DNA of 64,000 bases, from the NCBI RefSeq assembly GCF_026342355.1, contig NZ_JAPEMV010000008.1:248001-312000 (forward strand), given 5' to 3'. The position numbers were made by a program, and so were the translations under genes. Of the stretch, positions 16,710 through 24,804 are shown piece by piece. Numbering within the stretch: position 1 is the first letter of the stretch; every line of letters starts with the position of its first letter. The notes under the pieces are model-generated. The model did no database searches and had not been told where the DNA came from. It saw nothing but the letters and a program-made list of their open reading frames with translations. Source of the DNA: Streptomyces sp. NBC_00249 (lineage in GTDB: Bacteria; Actinomycetota; Actinomycetes; Streptomycetales; Streptomycetaceae).

Positions 16710-17774
16710 GTGCCCTCGCCCGCCACTCTGCTCCCGCTGGCAGCGACCACCACCGAGGACGCCACCGAGAGCGTGACCAACGCCGCGAGCTTCATCGAGG
16801 AGAACTGGGCCACCTGGCTGAGCATCGGCCTGCGGATCCTGCTGATCGTGGTGATCGCCGCGGCGCTGCGCTCGGTCGTCCGCAAGGCGCTGACGAAGCT
16901 GATAAGCCGGATGAACACCAGTGCCGAGGCGGTGGAAGGGACCGCGCTCGGCGGGCTGCTGGTCAACGCGGAGCGGCGGCGCCAGCGGTCGGAGGCGATC
17001 GGGTCGGTGCTGCGTTCGGTGGCCTCGTTCCTGATCCTGGGCACGGCCGCGCTGATGGTCCTGGCGGCGCTGAAGATCGATCTGGCCCCGCTGCTGGCGA
17101 GTGCGGGTGTGGCCGGTGTGGCGATCGGTTTCGGCGCCAGGAACCTGGTCACGGACTTCCTGTCCGGCGTGTTCATGATCATGGAGGACCAGTACGGCGT
17201 CGGCGACAAGATCGACGCCGGGGTGGCCTCCGGCGAGGTCATCGAGGTCGGACTGCGCGTGACCAAGCTGCGCGGGGACAACGGCGAGATCTGGTACGTC
17301 CGCAACGGTGAGATCAAGCGGATCGGCAACCTCAGCCAGGGCTGGGCCACCGCCGGCGTGGACGTACAGGTCAAGCCGACGGAGAACCTCACCCAGCTGC
17401 GCGAGGTGGTCCAGAAGGTCGCCGACTCGATGGTGAAGGAGTCCCCCTGGGACGAGCGCCTGTGGGGTCCGGTGGAGGTGCTGGGCCTGGACGAGGTGCT
17501 GCTGGCCTCCATGACGGTGAAGGTGTCCGCGAAGACCATGCCGGGCCAGCAGTTCGCCGTGGAGCGCGAGCTGCGCTGGCGGATCAAGGAGGCCTTCGAC
17601 GCGGCGGGCATCCGGATCATCGGCGGCCTGCCGGCGGCCGACGAGCCCGAGGAGGCCGGCCCGGACGCGTCCGCCTCCGTCGCCCCGCCCTCCGCGCTCG
17701 CCAACCCCGCCTCCCCGCAGTCCCTGGCCACCAACCCGATCCCGGCGCCGTCCGGTCCCCGGATCACCAAGTAG
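16710..17774 (+). CDS. Small-conductance mechanosensitive channel (MscS family)
   Basis: Predicted 354-residue membrane channel that would release solutes on osmotic downshock. Membrane segments are visible at WLSIGLRILLIVVIAAAL and FLILGTAALMVLAALKI, and the pore-lining TM3 with its Gly/Ala pattern at LLASAGVAGVAIGFGARNLV, followed by DFLSGVFMIMEDQYGVGDKI. The cytosolic beta and alpha/beta domains follow, and the last 55 residues are a Pro/Ala/Ser-rich tail absent from E. coli MscS. The GTG at 16710 has GGAGG upstream. A strong terminator follows. Confidence 0.93.
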   Translation: MPSPATLLPLAATTTEDATESVTNAASFIEENWATWLSIGLRILLIVVIAAALRSVVRKALTKLISRMNTSAEAVEGTALGGLLVNAERRRQRSEAIGSVLRSVASFLILGTAALMVLAALKIDLAPLLASAGVAGVAIGFGARNLVTDFLSGVFMIMEDQYGVGDKIDAGVASGEVIEVGLRVTKLRGDNGEIWYVRNGEIKRIGNLSQGWATAGVDVQVKPTENLTQLREVVQKVADSMVKESPWDERLWGPVEVLGLDEVLLASMTVKVSAKTMPGQQFAVERELRWRIKEAFDAAGIRIIGGLPAADEPEEAGPDASASVAPPSALANPASPQSLATNPIPAPSGPRITK

Positions 17775-17791
17775 CCTCCTCCGCCCTTCCC

Positions 17792-17830
17792 GCCGCTGCC
17801 CCGCCGGTCGTTTTCCGGCGGGGCAGCGGC
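17792..17830 (+). terminator. Rho-independent-type hairpin after mscS
   Basis: Perfect 16-bp arms GCCGCTGCCCCGCCGG and CCGGCGGGGCAGCGGC around a TCGTTTT loop. It separates the channel gene from the csn operon. Confidence 0.9.
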
Positions 17831-17869
17831 ATATCCACGGCCGCGGCCATTGACACGGCTCAGAAGCCG

Positions 17870-17886
17870 ATAGGAAACTTCCCTAA
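17870..17886. promoter_or_regulatory. CsnR-type operator upstream of csnR
   Basis: ATAGGAAACTTCCCTAA is an imperfect palindrome (TAGGAA / TTCCCTA) 32 bases before the csnR ATG. From memory, the ROK regulator CsnR of Streptomyces lividans binds a near-identical 17-bp palindrome of the form TTAGGAAAGTTTCCTAA at csnA and at its own operon. The match of site, regulator type and gene order supports autoregulation, relieved by glucosamine oligosaccharides. Confidence 0.8.
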
Positions 17887-17917
17887 CAGTTCACCCCGGT
17901 GAAGGAGAGACCGCTCC

Positions 17918-19132
17918 ATGCCCGCCGCCACGCCCGGAACTCCCAGCCTGCTGCGCGCCATGAACGACCGCGCCGCGCTGGAGCTGCTGCTGACGCACGG
18001 CCCGCTGTCCCGGACCCGGATCGGGCACCTCACGGGGCTCTCCAAGCCCACCGCCTCGCAGCTGCTGGCCCGGCTGGAGGCCGCCGGACTGGTCGTCGCC
18101 ACCGGCACCGCCGCCGGCCGCCCCGGGCCCAACGCCCAGCTGTACGCGCTCAACGCCCGCGCCGCCCACGTCGGCGCCCTGGACGTCACCCCCGAGCGGG
18201 TGCTCGCCGCCGTCGCCGACCTGGCCGGCACGGTGACCGGCAGCTTCGCGCTCCCCTACGCCGAGGGCACCGACGCCGTCGCCCAGGTCACCCGGGCCCT
18301 CGACGGGGCCGTCGCGGACGCCGGGCTGGACCGCCGCGACCTGCACCGCCTGGTCATCGCCACCCCCGGGGCCTTCGACCCGCAGACCGGCCAGCTGCGC
18401 TACGCCAGCCACCTCCCCGGCTGGCACTCCCCCACCCTGCTCGACGAACTGGCGGCGGCCCTGCCGCTGCCGGTCGAGTACGAGAACGACGTGAACCTCG
18501 CCGCCCTCGCCGAACAGCGCCTCGGCGCGGCCCGCGGCCACGAGGACTTCGTCCTGCTGTGGAACGAGGAGGGCCTCGGCGCCGCCCTGGTCATCGGCGG
18601 CCGGCTGCACCGGGGCTGGACCGGCGGCGCGGGCGAGGTGGGCTTCCTGCCCGTACCCGGACACCCGCTGGTCCGCCAGGTCGCCCGGGCCAACAGCGGC
18701 GGCTACCAGGAGCTGGCCGGCGTCCAGGTCCTGCCCCGGCTCGCCGCCGAGCTCGGCGTCGAGGCACCGGAACCCGCCGCGGACAGCCCGTACGGGCCTC
18801 CGGTCGCCGCGGCCGTCGCCCTGCTCCGGCAGGCCGCCGCCCGGCCCGAGGGGGCGCACCTGCGGTTCCTCCAGTCGTACGCCACCCTGCTGGCGACCGG
18901 TCTGGCCGCGCTGACCGCCGTACTGGACCCGGAGATCGTGGTCCTGTCCGGGGCCGTGATCACCTCGGGCGGCGAGCCGCTGCGCGCGCTGCTGGAGGCC
19001 GAACTCGCCGAACTCGCGCCGTCCCGGCCCCGGCTGGTCACGGGCGAGGTGAGCGAACGGCCCGTCCTGCGGGGCGCCCTGGAGAGCGCCCTGGCCGCGG
19101 CCCGCGAGGAAGTCTTCGACACCTCCCGCTGA
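17918..19132 (+). CDS. csnR: ROK-family transcriptional repressor of the csn operon
   Basis: Predicted 404-residue repressor. The N-terminal winged HTH is visible (LLTHGPLSRTRIGHLTGLSK, TASQLLARLEAAGL), followed by a ROK sugar-binding fold (VIATPGAFDPQTGQL, VEYENDVNLAALAE, GWTGGAGEVGFLPV). The cysteine cluster of true ROK kinases is absent, as expected for a regulator. GAAGGAGA precedes the ATG. It leads a six-gene operon whose order (ROK, ABC binding protein, two permeases, GH4, kinase) matches the csnR-K operon for chitosan-oligosaccharide uptake, and a CsnR-like palindrome lies in its promoter. Confidence 0.87.
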   Translation: MPAATPGTPSLLRAMNDRAALELLLTHGPLSRTRIGHLTGLSKPTASQLLARLEAAGLVVATGTAAGRPGPNAQLYALNARAAHVGALDVTPERVLAAVADLAGTVTGSFALPYAEGTDAVAQVTRALDGAVADAGLDRRDLHRLVIATPGAFDPQTGQLRYASHLPGWHSPTLLDELAAALPLPVEYENDVNLAALAEQRLGAARGHEDFVLLWNEEGLGAALVIGGRLHRGWTGGAGEVGFLPVPGHPLVRQVARANSGGYQELAGVQVLPRLAAELGVEAPEPAADSPYGPPVAAAVALLRQAAARPEGAHLRFLQSYATLLATGLAALTAVLDPEIVVLSGAVITSGGEPLRALLEAELAELAPSRPRLVTGEVSERPVLRGALESALAAAREEVFDTSR

Positions 19133-19204
19133 ACCCTCCCGCAAGCCCCCCCCCCCGAATTTCCCCCGCCCCTCCTGTTCCTCCCGCAGAGAGCGAGCCC
19201 CGCC

Positions 19205-20539
19205 ATGCCCAGAACCGGACGCCTGACCGCCGTCGCGGCCGCCCTGGCCGCCATATCCGTACTCGCCACCGCCTGTACGGGCCAGAGCGGAACCCAAGCC
19301 GCCGACGACCCGAAGGCGGACGTCTCCCTCACCTTCTGGCACGGCTGGTCCGAGCCCGGCGAGGTCAAGGCGATCGAGGAGAACATCGCCCGCTTCGAGA
19401 AGGCGCACCCGAACATCAAGGTCAAGGTCACCGGCAACATGACCGACGACAAGATCAACCAGGCGCTGCGGGCCGGCGGGGACAAGGCCCCCGACGTGGT
19501 CTCCTCCTTCACCACCGACAGCGTCGGCAAGTTCTGCAACTCCGGCGCCTTCACCGACCTGAACCCCTTCCTGCAGAAGTCCGGGGTCGACAAGGCGAAG
19601 GTCTTCCCGAAGAACCTGCTGGAGTACACGCAGTTCAAGGGCAACCAGTGCACCCTGCCCCTGCTGAACGACGCCTACGGCCTCGTCTACAACAAGACCG
19701 CCTTCGAGGCCGCCGGGATCCACGAACCGCCCAAGACGTGGAGCCAGTTCACCGAGGTCGCGCAGCGGCTGACGAAGCCGTCCGGGGACTCGTACGAGCA
19801 GGTCGGCATCATGCCCACCTACCACGGCTACGAGACCAAGCCGGTGCGGCTGGCGGCGCAGTGGGGCGCGACGTACTTCGACGCCGAGGGCCGCTCCAAC
19901 CTGGCCAAGGACCCGGCCTTCGCGCAGATGCTGACCGCGCAGAAGGACCTGGTGGCCAAGCTCGGCGGCTACGAGAAGCTGGAGAAGTTCCGCAACACCT
20001 TCGGTGACGAGTGGAGCGCGGAACACCCCTTCCACCGCGGCCAGGTCGCCATGCAGATCGACGGCGAGTGGCGGGCCGCCATGGCCAAGAAGGCCGGGGT
20101 CGGCTTCGAGATCGCCACCGCCCCGCTGCCCGTCCCGGACGACAAGGCGGGCGAGTACGGCAAGGGCTACCTCGCCGGCACCGTCATGGGCATCTCCTCG
20201 GCTAGCCGCAAGCAGAACGCCGCCTGGGAGCTGGTCAAGTACATGACCACCGACACCGCGGCCGTGGTCTCCTTCGCCAACGCCATCCACAACATCCCCT
20301 CGACGCTGGCCGCGCTCGACTCGCCGGACCTCCAGGTCACCCCGGAGCTCAAGACCTTCATCGACATCTCCCGGCACCCGAAGTCCAGCACCACACCCGC
20401 CCAGGCGGACGGCGGCACCTACCAGCTGACCTTCGAGGACTTCGCGTACAAGGTCGAGAAGGGCGACGTGTCCGACCTCCCGGCCGGGCTCGCCCAGACC
20501 GACAAGCAGATCGACACGGACATCGCGAAGGCGCAGTAG
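19205..20539 (+). CDS. csnE: ABC transporter solute-binding lipoprotein (glucosamine oligosaccharides)
   Basis: Predicted 444-residue extracellular binding lipoprotein of the family 1 (MalE-like) type. The signal peptide ends in a lipobox LATAC at residues 21-25, so the cysteine anchors it in the membrane. The mature part has family features such as SLTFWHGWSEPGEVKAIEE, NIKVKVTGNM and DEWSAEHPFHRGQVAMQIDG. No ATPase gene is present in the operon; such Streptomyces systems usually borrow the shared ATPase MsiK. By operon context the ligand is chitosan-derived glucosamine oligomers. A run of C near 19147-19155 lies in the csnR-csnE gap. Confidence 0.87.
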   Translation: MPRTGRLTAVAAALAAISVLATACTGQSGTQAADDPKADVSLTFWHGWSEPGEVKAIEENIARFEKAHPNIKVKVTGNMTDDKINQALRAGGDKAPDVVSSFTTDSVGKFCNSGAFTDLNPFLQKSGVDKAKVFPKNLLEYTQFKGNQCTLPLLNDAYGLVYNKTAFEAAGIHEPPKTWSQFTEVAQRLTKPSGDSYEQVGIMPTYHGYETKPVRLAAQWGATYFDAEGRSNLAKDPAFAQMLTAQKDLVAKLGGYEKLEKFRNTFGDEWSAEHPFHRGQVAMQIDGEWRAAMAKKAGVGFEIATAPLPVPDDKAGEYGKGYLAGTVMGISSASRKQNAAWELVKYMTTDTAAVVSFANAIHNIPSTLAALDSPDLQVTPELKTFIDISRHPKSSTTPAQADGGTYQLTFEDFAYKVEKGDVSDLPAGLAQTDKQIDTDIAKAQ

Positions 20540-20545
20540 GAACCG

Positions 20546-21487
20546 ATGAGCACGCACCTCCTGCGGGCGAAGCACCGCCGGTCCGCGCTGCGGACCGCGG
20601 CCTTCATGTCGCCCTGGCTGATCGGCTTCGCCGTCTTCTTCGCCTACCCGCTGCTGTCCACCGTCTACTTCTCCTTCACCAAGTACGACGGCTTCCGGCC
20701 CCCCGCCTTCAACGGCCTGGACAATTGGAGCTACGTCTTCACCGACTATCCGCTGTTCTGGCCCGCGATGCGCAACACGCTGTGGCTGGTCGTGGTCATG
20801 GTCGGCTGCCGGGTGGTCTTCGGGCTCGGCGTCGGACTGCTCATCACGAAGATCAAGACGGGGGCCGGGGTCTTCCGGACCCTGTTCTACCTGCCCTATC
20901 TGGCCCCGCCCGTGGCGGCGACCCTCGCCTTCGTCTTCCTGCTCAACCCCGGCACCGGACCCGTCAACACCCTGCTCGACTCCGTCGGACTGCCCACGCC
21001 CGGCTGGTTCACCGACGCCGGCTGGTCCAAGCCCGCGCTGACCGCGCTCGCGGTGTGGGGGGTCGGCGACCTGATGGTCATCTTCATGGCCGCGCTGCTC
21101 GACGTACCGAAGGAGCAGTACGAGGCCGCCGAGCTGGACGGGGCCGGGGCCTGGGCCCGCTTCCGGCACATCACCCTGCCGAACATCTCCCCGATCATCC
21201 TGTTCGCGGTGGTCACCGGGGTCATCCAGGCCATGCAGTACTACACGCAGCCCCTGGTGGCCGGGAAGGTCGCCGCCGGCGTGATCGGCGGCTCCGGGCA
21301 GCAGTTCGAGCCGGGCTACCCGGACAAGTCCACCCTGACCCTGCCCCAGGTGGTCTACAACGTCGGCTTCCAGCGCTTCGACTACGGCGCCGCCTGCGTC
21401 GTCGCGCTGGTGCTGTTCGCCCTCTCCATGGCCTTCACCGCGCTCCTGATGCGCCGCCGTGGCGGACTGATCGGAGCCGGTGACTGA
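20546..21487 (+). CDS. csnF: ABC sugar transporter permease (MalF type)
   Basis: Predicted 313-residue inner-membrane permease with six membrane segments. The EAA loop that contacts the ATPase is visible as YEAAELDGAGAWARFRHITLP. It starts 6 bases after csnE and its stop overlaps the next gene by 8 bases (GTGACTGA), implying coupled translation and a 1:1 heterodimer with CsnG. It forms the membrane pore for the oligosaccharide taken by CsnE. Confidence 0.88.
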   Translation: MSTHLLRAKHRRSALRTAAFMSPWLIGFAVFFAYPLLSTVYFSFTKYDGFRPPAFNGLDNWSYVFTDYPLFWPAMRNTLWLVVVMVGCRVVFGLGVGLLITKIKTGAGVFRTLFYLPYLAPPVAATLAFVFLLNPGTGPVNTLLDSVGLPTPGWFTDAGWSKPALTALAVWGVGDLMVIFMAALLDVPKEQYEAAELDGAGAWARFRHITLPNISPIILFAVVTGVIQAMQYYTQPLVAGKVAAGVIGGSGQQFEPGYPDKSTLTLPQVVYNVGFQRFDYGAACVVALVLFALSMAFTALLMRRRGGLIGAGD

Positions 21488-22328
21488 GATGCGCCGCCAC
21501 AACCGCAAGGCCGTACTGCACTGGATCGGCGTGCACTCCCTGGGCGTGGCCGCCGCCCTGTTCTTCGTCCTGCCCTTCGTCTTCCTCTTCCTCACCTCCC
21601 TGATGAGCGACCAGCAGGCGCTGACCCGCGACCTGTGGCCGCGCACCTGGGAGTGGGGCAACTACGCGAAGGTCTGGGACACCCCCGGCTTCCTGACCTG
21701 GTGGCGCAACACCCTGCTGTACGCCGGGCTCGGGACGGTGCTGACCGTGGTGTCCTCGGTGCCCGTCGCGTACGCGCTCGCCAAGTTCCGCTTCCGCGGC
21801 CGGCGGCTGTCGCTGCTGCTGGTCATCTCCATGATGATGCTGCCGCCGCAGGTGGTGGTCATCCCGATGTACCTCTTCTGGGCGAAACAGCTGGACCTGT
21901 CCGGCACCCTGTGGCCGCTGATCATCCCGATGGCCTTCGGCGACGCCTTCTCCATCTTCCTGCTCCGCCAGTTCCTGCTGACCATCCCCGACGAGTACCT
22001 GGACGCCGCCAGGGTCGACGGCTGCGGCGAGCTGCGCACCCTGCTGCGCGTGGTCCTGCCGATGGCGAAGCCCGGCATCGCCGCCGTCGCCCTGTTCCAG
22101 TTCTTCGCCGCGTGGAACGACTACTTCGGCCCGCAGATCTACGCCTCCGACAACCCCGCCGCCTGGACGCTCAGTTACGGACTGGAGTCCTTCAAGGGGG
22201 CGCACCACACGAACTGGAACCTCACCATGGCGGCGACCGTGCTCGTCATGGCCCCCGTGATCGTCCTCTTCTTCTTCGCCCAGAAGGCATTCGTCGAGGG
22301 CGTCACCCTGACCGGAGTGAAAGGCTAG
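21480..22328 (+). CDS. csnG: ABC sugar transporter permease (MalG type)
   Basis: Predicted 282-residue inner-membrane permease, second half of the transporter. It has six membrane segments and the EAA loop YLDAARVDGCGELRTLLRVVLP. The GTG at 21480 overlaps csnF by 8 bases; an ATG at 21489 is an alternative start. The C-terminal FFFAQKAFVEGVTLTGVKG motif is typical of MalG-like subunits that contact MsiK-type ATPases. csnH follows after 5 bases. Confidence 0.88.
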   Translation: MTEMRRHNRKAVLHWIGVHSLGVAAALFFVLPFVFLFLTSLMSDQQALTRDLWPRTWEWGNYAKVWDTPGFLTWWRNTLLYAGLGTVLTVVSSVPVAYALAKFRFRGRRLSLLLVISMMMLPPQVVVIPMYLFWAKQLDLSGTLWPLIIPMAFGDAFSIFLLRQFLLTIPDEYLDAARVDGCGELRTLLRVVLPMAKPGIAAVALFQFFAAWNDYFGPQIYASDNPAAWTLSYGLESFKGAHHTNWNLTMAATVLVMAPVIVLFFFAQKAFVEGVTLTGVKG

Positions 22329-22333
22329 ACCTG

Positions 22334-23599
22334 ATGAAACTCGCAGTGGTGGGCGGCGGTTCCACCTACACCCCCGAGCTGGTCGACGGTTTCGCACGGC
22401 TGCGCGACACCCTGCCGGTCACCGAACTCGTACTGATCGACCCGGCCGCCGAACGCCTCGAACTGATCGGCGCCCTCGCCCGGCGGATCTTCGCCCGGCA
22501 GGGCCACCCCGGGCTCGTCACCACCACCTCCGACCTGGACGCGGGCGTGGCCGGCGCCGACGCCGTCCTGCTCCAGCTGCGCATCGGCGGGCAGGCGGCC
22601 CGGCTCCAGGACGAGACCTGGCCGCTGGAGTGCGGCTGCGTCGGCCAGGAGACCACCGGCGCGGGCGGGCTGGCGAAGGCCCTGCGCACCGTCCCCGTGG
22701 TGCTGGACATCGCCGAACGGGTGCGCCGGGCCGCCCCCGACGCCTGGATCATCGACTTCACCAACCCCGTCGGGATCGTCACCCGGGCCCTGCTGCGGGC
22801 CGGGCACAAGGCGGTCGGGCTGTGCAACGTCGCCATCGGCTTCCAGCGGAAGTTCGCGGCGCTGCTGGAGGTGGCCCCCTCCGAGGTCCACCTCGACCAC
22901 GTCGGGCTCAACCACCTGACCTGGGAACTCGGCGTACGCCTGGGCGGCCCGGACGGCGCCGACGTCCTGCCCCGGCTGCTGGCGGAGCACGGCGAGGCCG
23001 TCGCCGCCGACCTGCGGATGCCGCGCGCGGTGCTGGACCGGCTCGGGGTGGTGCCCTCGTACTACCTGCGCTACTTCTACGCCCACGACGCGGTGGTCCG
23101 CGAGCTCGGCGAGAAACCCTCGCGGGCCGCCGAGGTCGCCGCGATGGAGAAGGAACTCCTCGCGCTGTACGCGGACCCCGCGCTCGACGAGAAGCCGGCG
23201 CTGCTGGCGAAGCGGGGCGGCGCCTTCTACTCGGAGGCGGCCGTGGACCTGGCGGCGGCCCTGCTGGGCGACGCGGGCCCCTCCGTGCAGGTGGTCAACA
23301 CCCTCAACAACGGGACCCTGCCGTTCCTCGCGGACGACGCCGTCGTCGAGGTGCAGGCGCGCGTGGACCGCTCCGGCCCCGTGCCGCTGGCCGCGCCCCG
23401 GCTCGACCCCCTGTACGCCGGACTCGTCGCGCACGTCGGCGCGTACGAGGACCTCGCGCTGGACGCGGCCCTGCGCGGCGGACGCGAGCGGGTCTCCAAG
23501 GCCCTCCTGGCCCACCCGCTGGTCGGCCAGTACGACCTGGCCGAGGGGCTCACCGACCGGCTCCTCGCGCACAACAAGGAGCACCTGCCGTGGGCGTAG
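22334..23599 (+). CDS. csnH: GH4-family NAD- and metal-dependent glycosidase
   Basis: Predicted 421-residue cytoplasmic glycosidase of family GH4, which cleaves by NAD-mediated oxidation-elimination. Visible features: the NAD site VVGGGSTYTPELV at the N-terminus, DFTNPVGIVT, the metal-binding cysteine in GLCNVAIGFQ, and the metal-binding histidine in VGLNHLTW. In this operon it probably splits imported glucosamine (or phospho-glucosamine) oligomers. It starts 5 bases after csnG and overlaps csnK by 10 bases. GH4 substrates are variable, so specificity is inferred from context. Confidence 0.87.
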   Translation: MKLAVVGGGSTYTPELVDGFARLRDTLPVTELVLIDPAAERLELIGALARRIFARQGHPGLVTTTSDLDAGVAGADAVLLQLRIGGQAARLQDETWPLECGCVGQETTGAGGLAKALRTVPVVLDIAERVRRAAPDAWIIDFTNPVGIVTRALLRAGHKAVGLCNVAIGFQRKFAALLEVAPSEVHLDHVGLNHLTWELGVRLGGPDGADVLPRLLAEHGEAVAADLRMPRAVLDRLGVVPSYYLRYFYAHDAVVRELGEKPSRAAEVAAMEKELLALYADPALDEKPALLAKRGGAFYSEAAVDLAAALLGDAGPSVQVVNTLNNGTLPFLADDAVVEVQARVDRSGPVPLAAPRLDPLYAGLVAHVGAYEDLALDAALRGGRERVSKALLAHPLVGQYDLAEGLTDRLLAHNKEHLPWA

Positions 23600-24591
23600 C
23601 CGGGGCGGCCGTACTCGCGGTCGACGCGGGCAACAGCAAGACGGACGTGGCCCTGATCGGCGCCGACGGCACCGTCCTCGGCACCGGCCGCTCGGGGGGC
23701 TTCCAGCCGCCCCGGGTCGGGGTCGAAGCGGCCGTGGACGTACTGGGGCAGGCCGTCGCGGAGGCCGCCGAGGCCGCCGGACTGCCCCCGCTGCGGCCCG
23801 GCGCCCCGTACGCGGCCCGCGTCTCGGCCTGCCTGGCCAACGCCGACCTCCCGGTGGAGGAGCGCCAGCTCGCCGACGCGGTGAGCGCGCGCGGCTGGGG
23901 CGCGGCCACCGAGGTGCGCAACGACACCTTCGCGATCCTGCGGGCCGGGCTCACCGCACCCGGCCCGCCGCGCGGGGTCGCGGTGGTGTGCGGGGCGGGG
24001 ATCAACTGCGTGGGCATGCTGCCCGACGGGCGTACGGCCCGCTTCCCGGCCCTCGGCACCATCTCCGGCGACTGGGGCGGCGGGGGCGGCCTCGCGGAGG
24101 AGGCCCTGTGGTGGGCGGCCCGGGCCGAGGACGGCCGGGGCGGGCCCACCGAGCTGGCGACCGCCCTGCCGGGGCACTTCGGGCTGGCGTCGATGGCCGC
24201 GCTGATCGAGGCCCTCCACCTGGGCCCGGTGCCCCGGCGCCGGATCCACGAACTGGTGCCGGTGCTGTTCGCGGTGGCGGCGGCGGGCGACCCGGTGGCC
24301 GCGGCGGTCGTGGAGCGGCAGGCCGAGGAGGTGGTGGCCCTGGCCGCGGTGGCCCTGGGCCGGCTCGGGCTGCTGGCGGAGGAGGTCCCGGTGCTGCTGG
24401 GCGGCGGCGTCCTCGCGGCCCGGCACCCCCTGCTGAACGGCCGGATCGAGCGGCTCCTGGCCGACCGCGCCCCGCGGGCCCGCGTCTCGGTGGTCACCGC
24501 CCCGCCGGTCCTGGGCGCGGGCCTCCTGGGCCTCGACGCCCTGTCCGCCCCGCCCTCGGCCCATTCGAAACTCCGTACCCATTTCGGGTGA
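23590..24591 (+). CDS. csnK: BadF/BadG-type sugar kinase (probable glucosamine or GlcNAc kinase)
   Basis: Predicted 333-residue kinase of the ASKHA fold related to N-acetylglucosamine kinase. The phosphate-1 loop AVDAGNSKTDVALIGADG is at the N-terminus, and the second glycine-rich loop VVCGAGINCVGM and ISGDWGGGGGLAEEAL follow. The GTG at 23590 overlaps the csnH stop by 10 bases. It would phosphorylate the sugar released by CsnH and feed it to glycolysis or cell-wall synthesis. It is the last gene of the csn operon; the next gene is 213 bases away. Confidence 0.85.
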   Translation: MGVAGAAVLAVDAGNSKTDVALIGADGTVLGTGRSGGFQPPRVGVEAAVDVLGQAVAEAAEAAGLPPLRPGAPYAARVSACLANADLPVEERQLADAVSARGWGAATEVRNDTFAILRAGLTAPGPPRGVAVVCGAGINCVGMLPDGRTARFPALGTISGDWGGGGGLAEEALWWAARAEDGRGGPTELATALPGHFGLASMAALIEALHLGPVPRRRIHELVPVLFAVAAAGDPVAAAVVERQAEEVVALAAVALGRLGLLAEEVPVLLGGGVLAARHPLLNGRIERLLADRAPRARVSVVTAPPVLGAGLLGLDALSAPPSAHSKLRTHFG

Positions 24592-24804
24592 ACGGGGGCC
24601 GGGACCCGGCCGGCGAGGAACCGTCGCGACCTCCCCTGCGTATTGACGGTGAAGGGGTGACGGGGGCAGTCGTGGGAGTGGCGTGGGGTGGGCGCCGGAG
24701 GCGGTCGGGGTGATGGTTCGCCCAAGATCGAGCACCGGGTGCTGTGGTAACCCGCCGCTACGGCCATACTGCTGCGGAGCAGAGGGACCGAGGGGGAGGT
24801 CACG

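Noticed and set aside
17891..21661. 1256-codon minus-strand open frame opposite csnR, csnE and csnF
   Set aside because: Antisense shadow of genes with clear motifs and ribosome sites; low-complexity Gly/Arg/Asp translation.
24592..24804. Terminator and promoter between csnK and the GlnX-like gene
   Set aside because: TTGACG at 24643 and short GC inverted repeats exist, but neither a matched -10 nor a convincing stem-loop could be supported.
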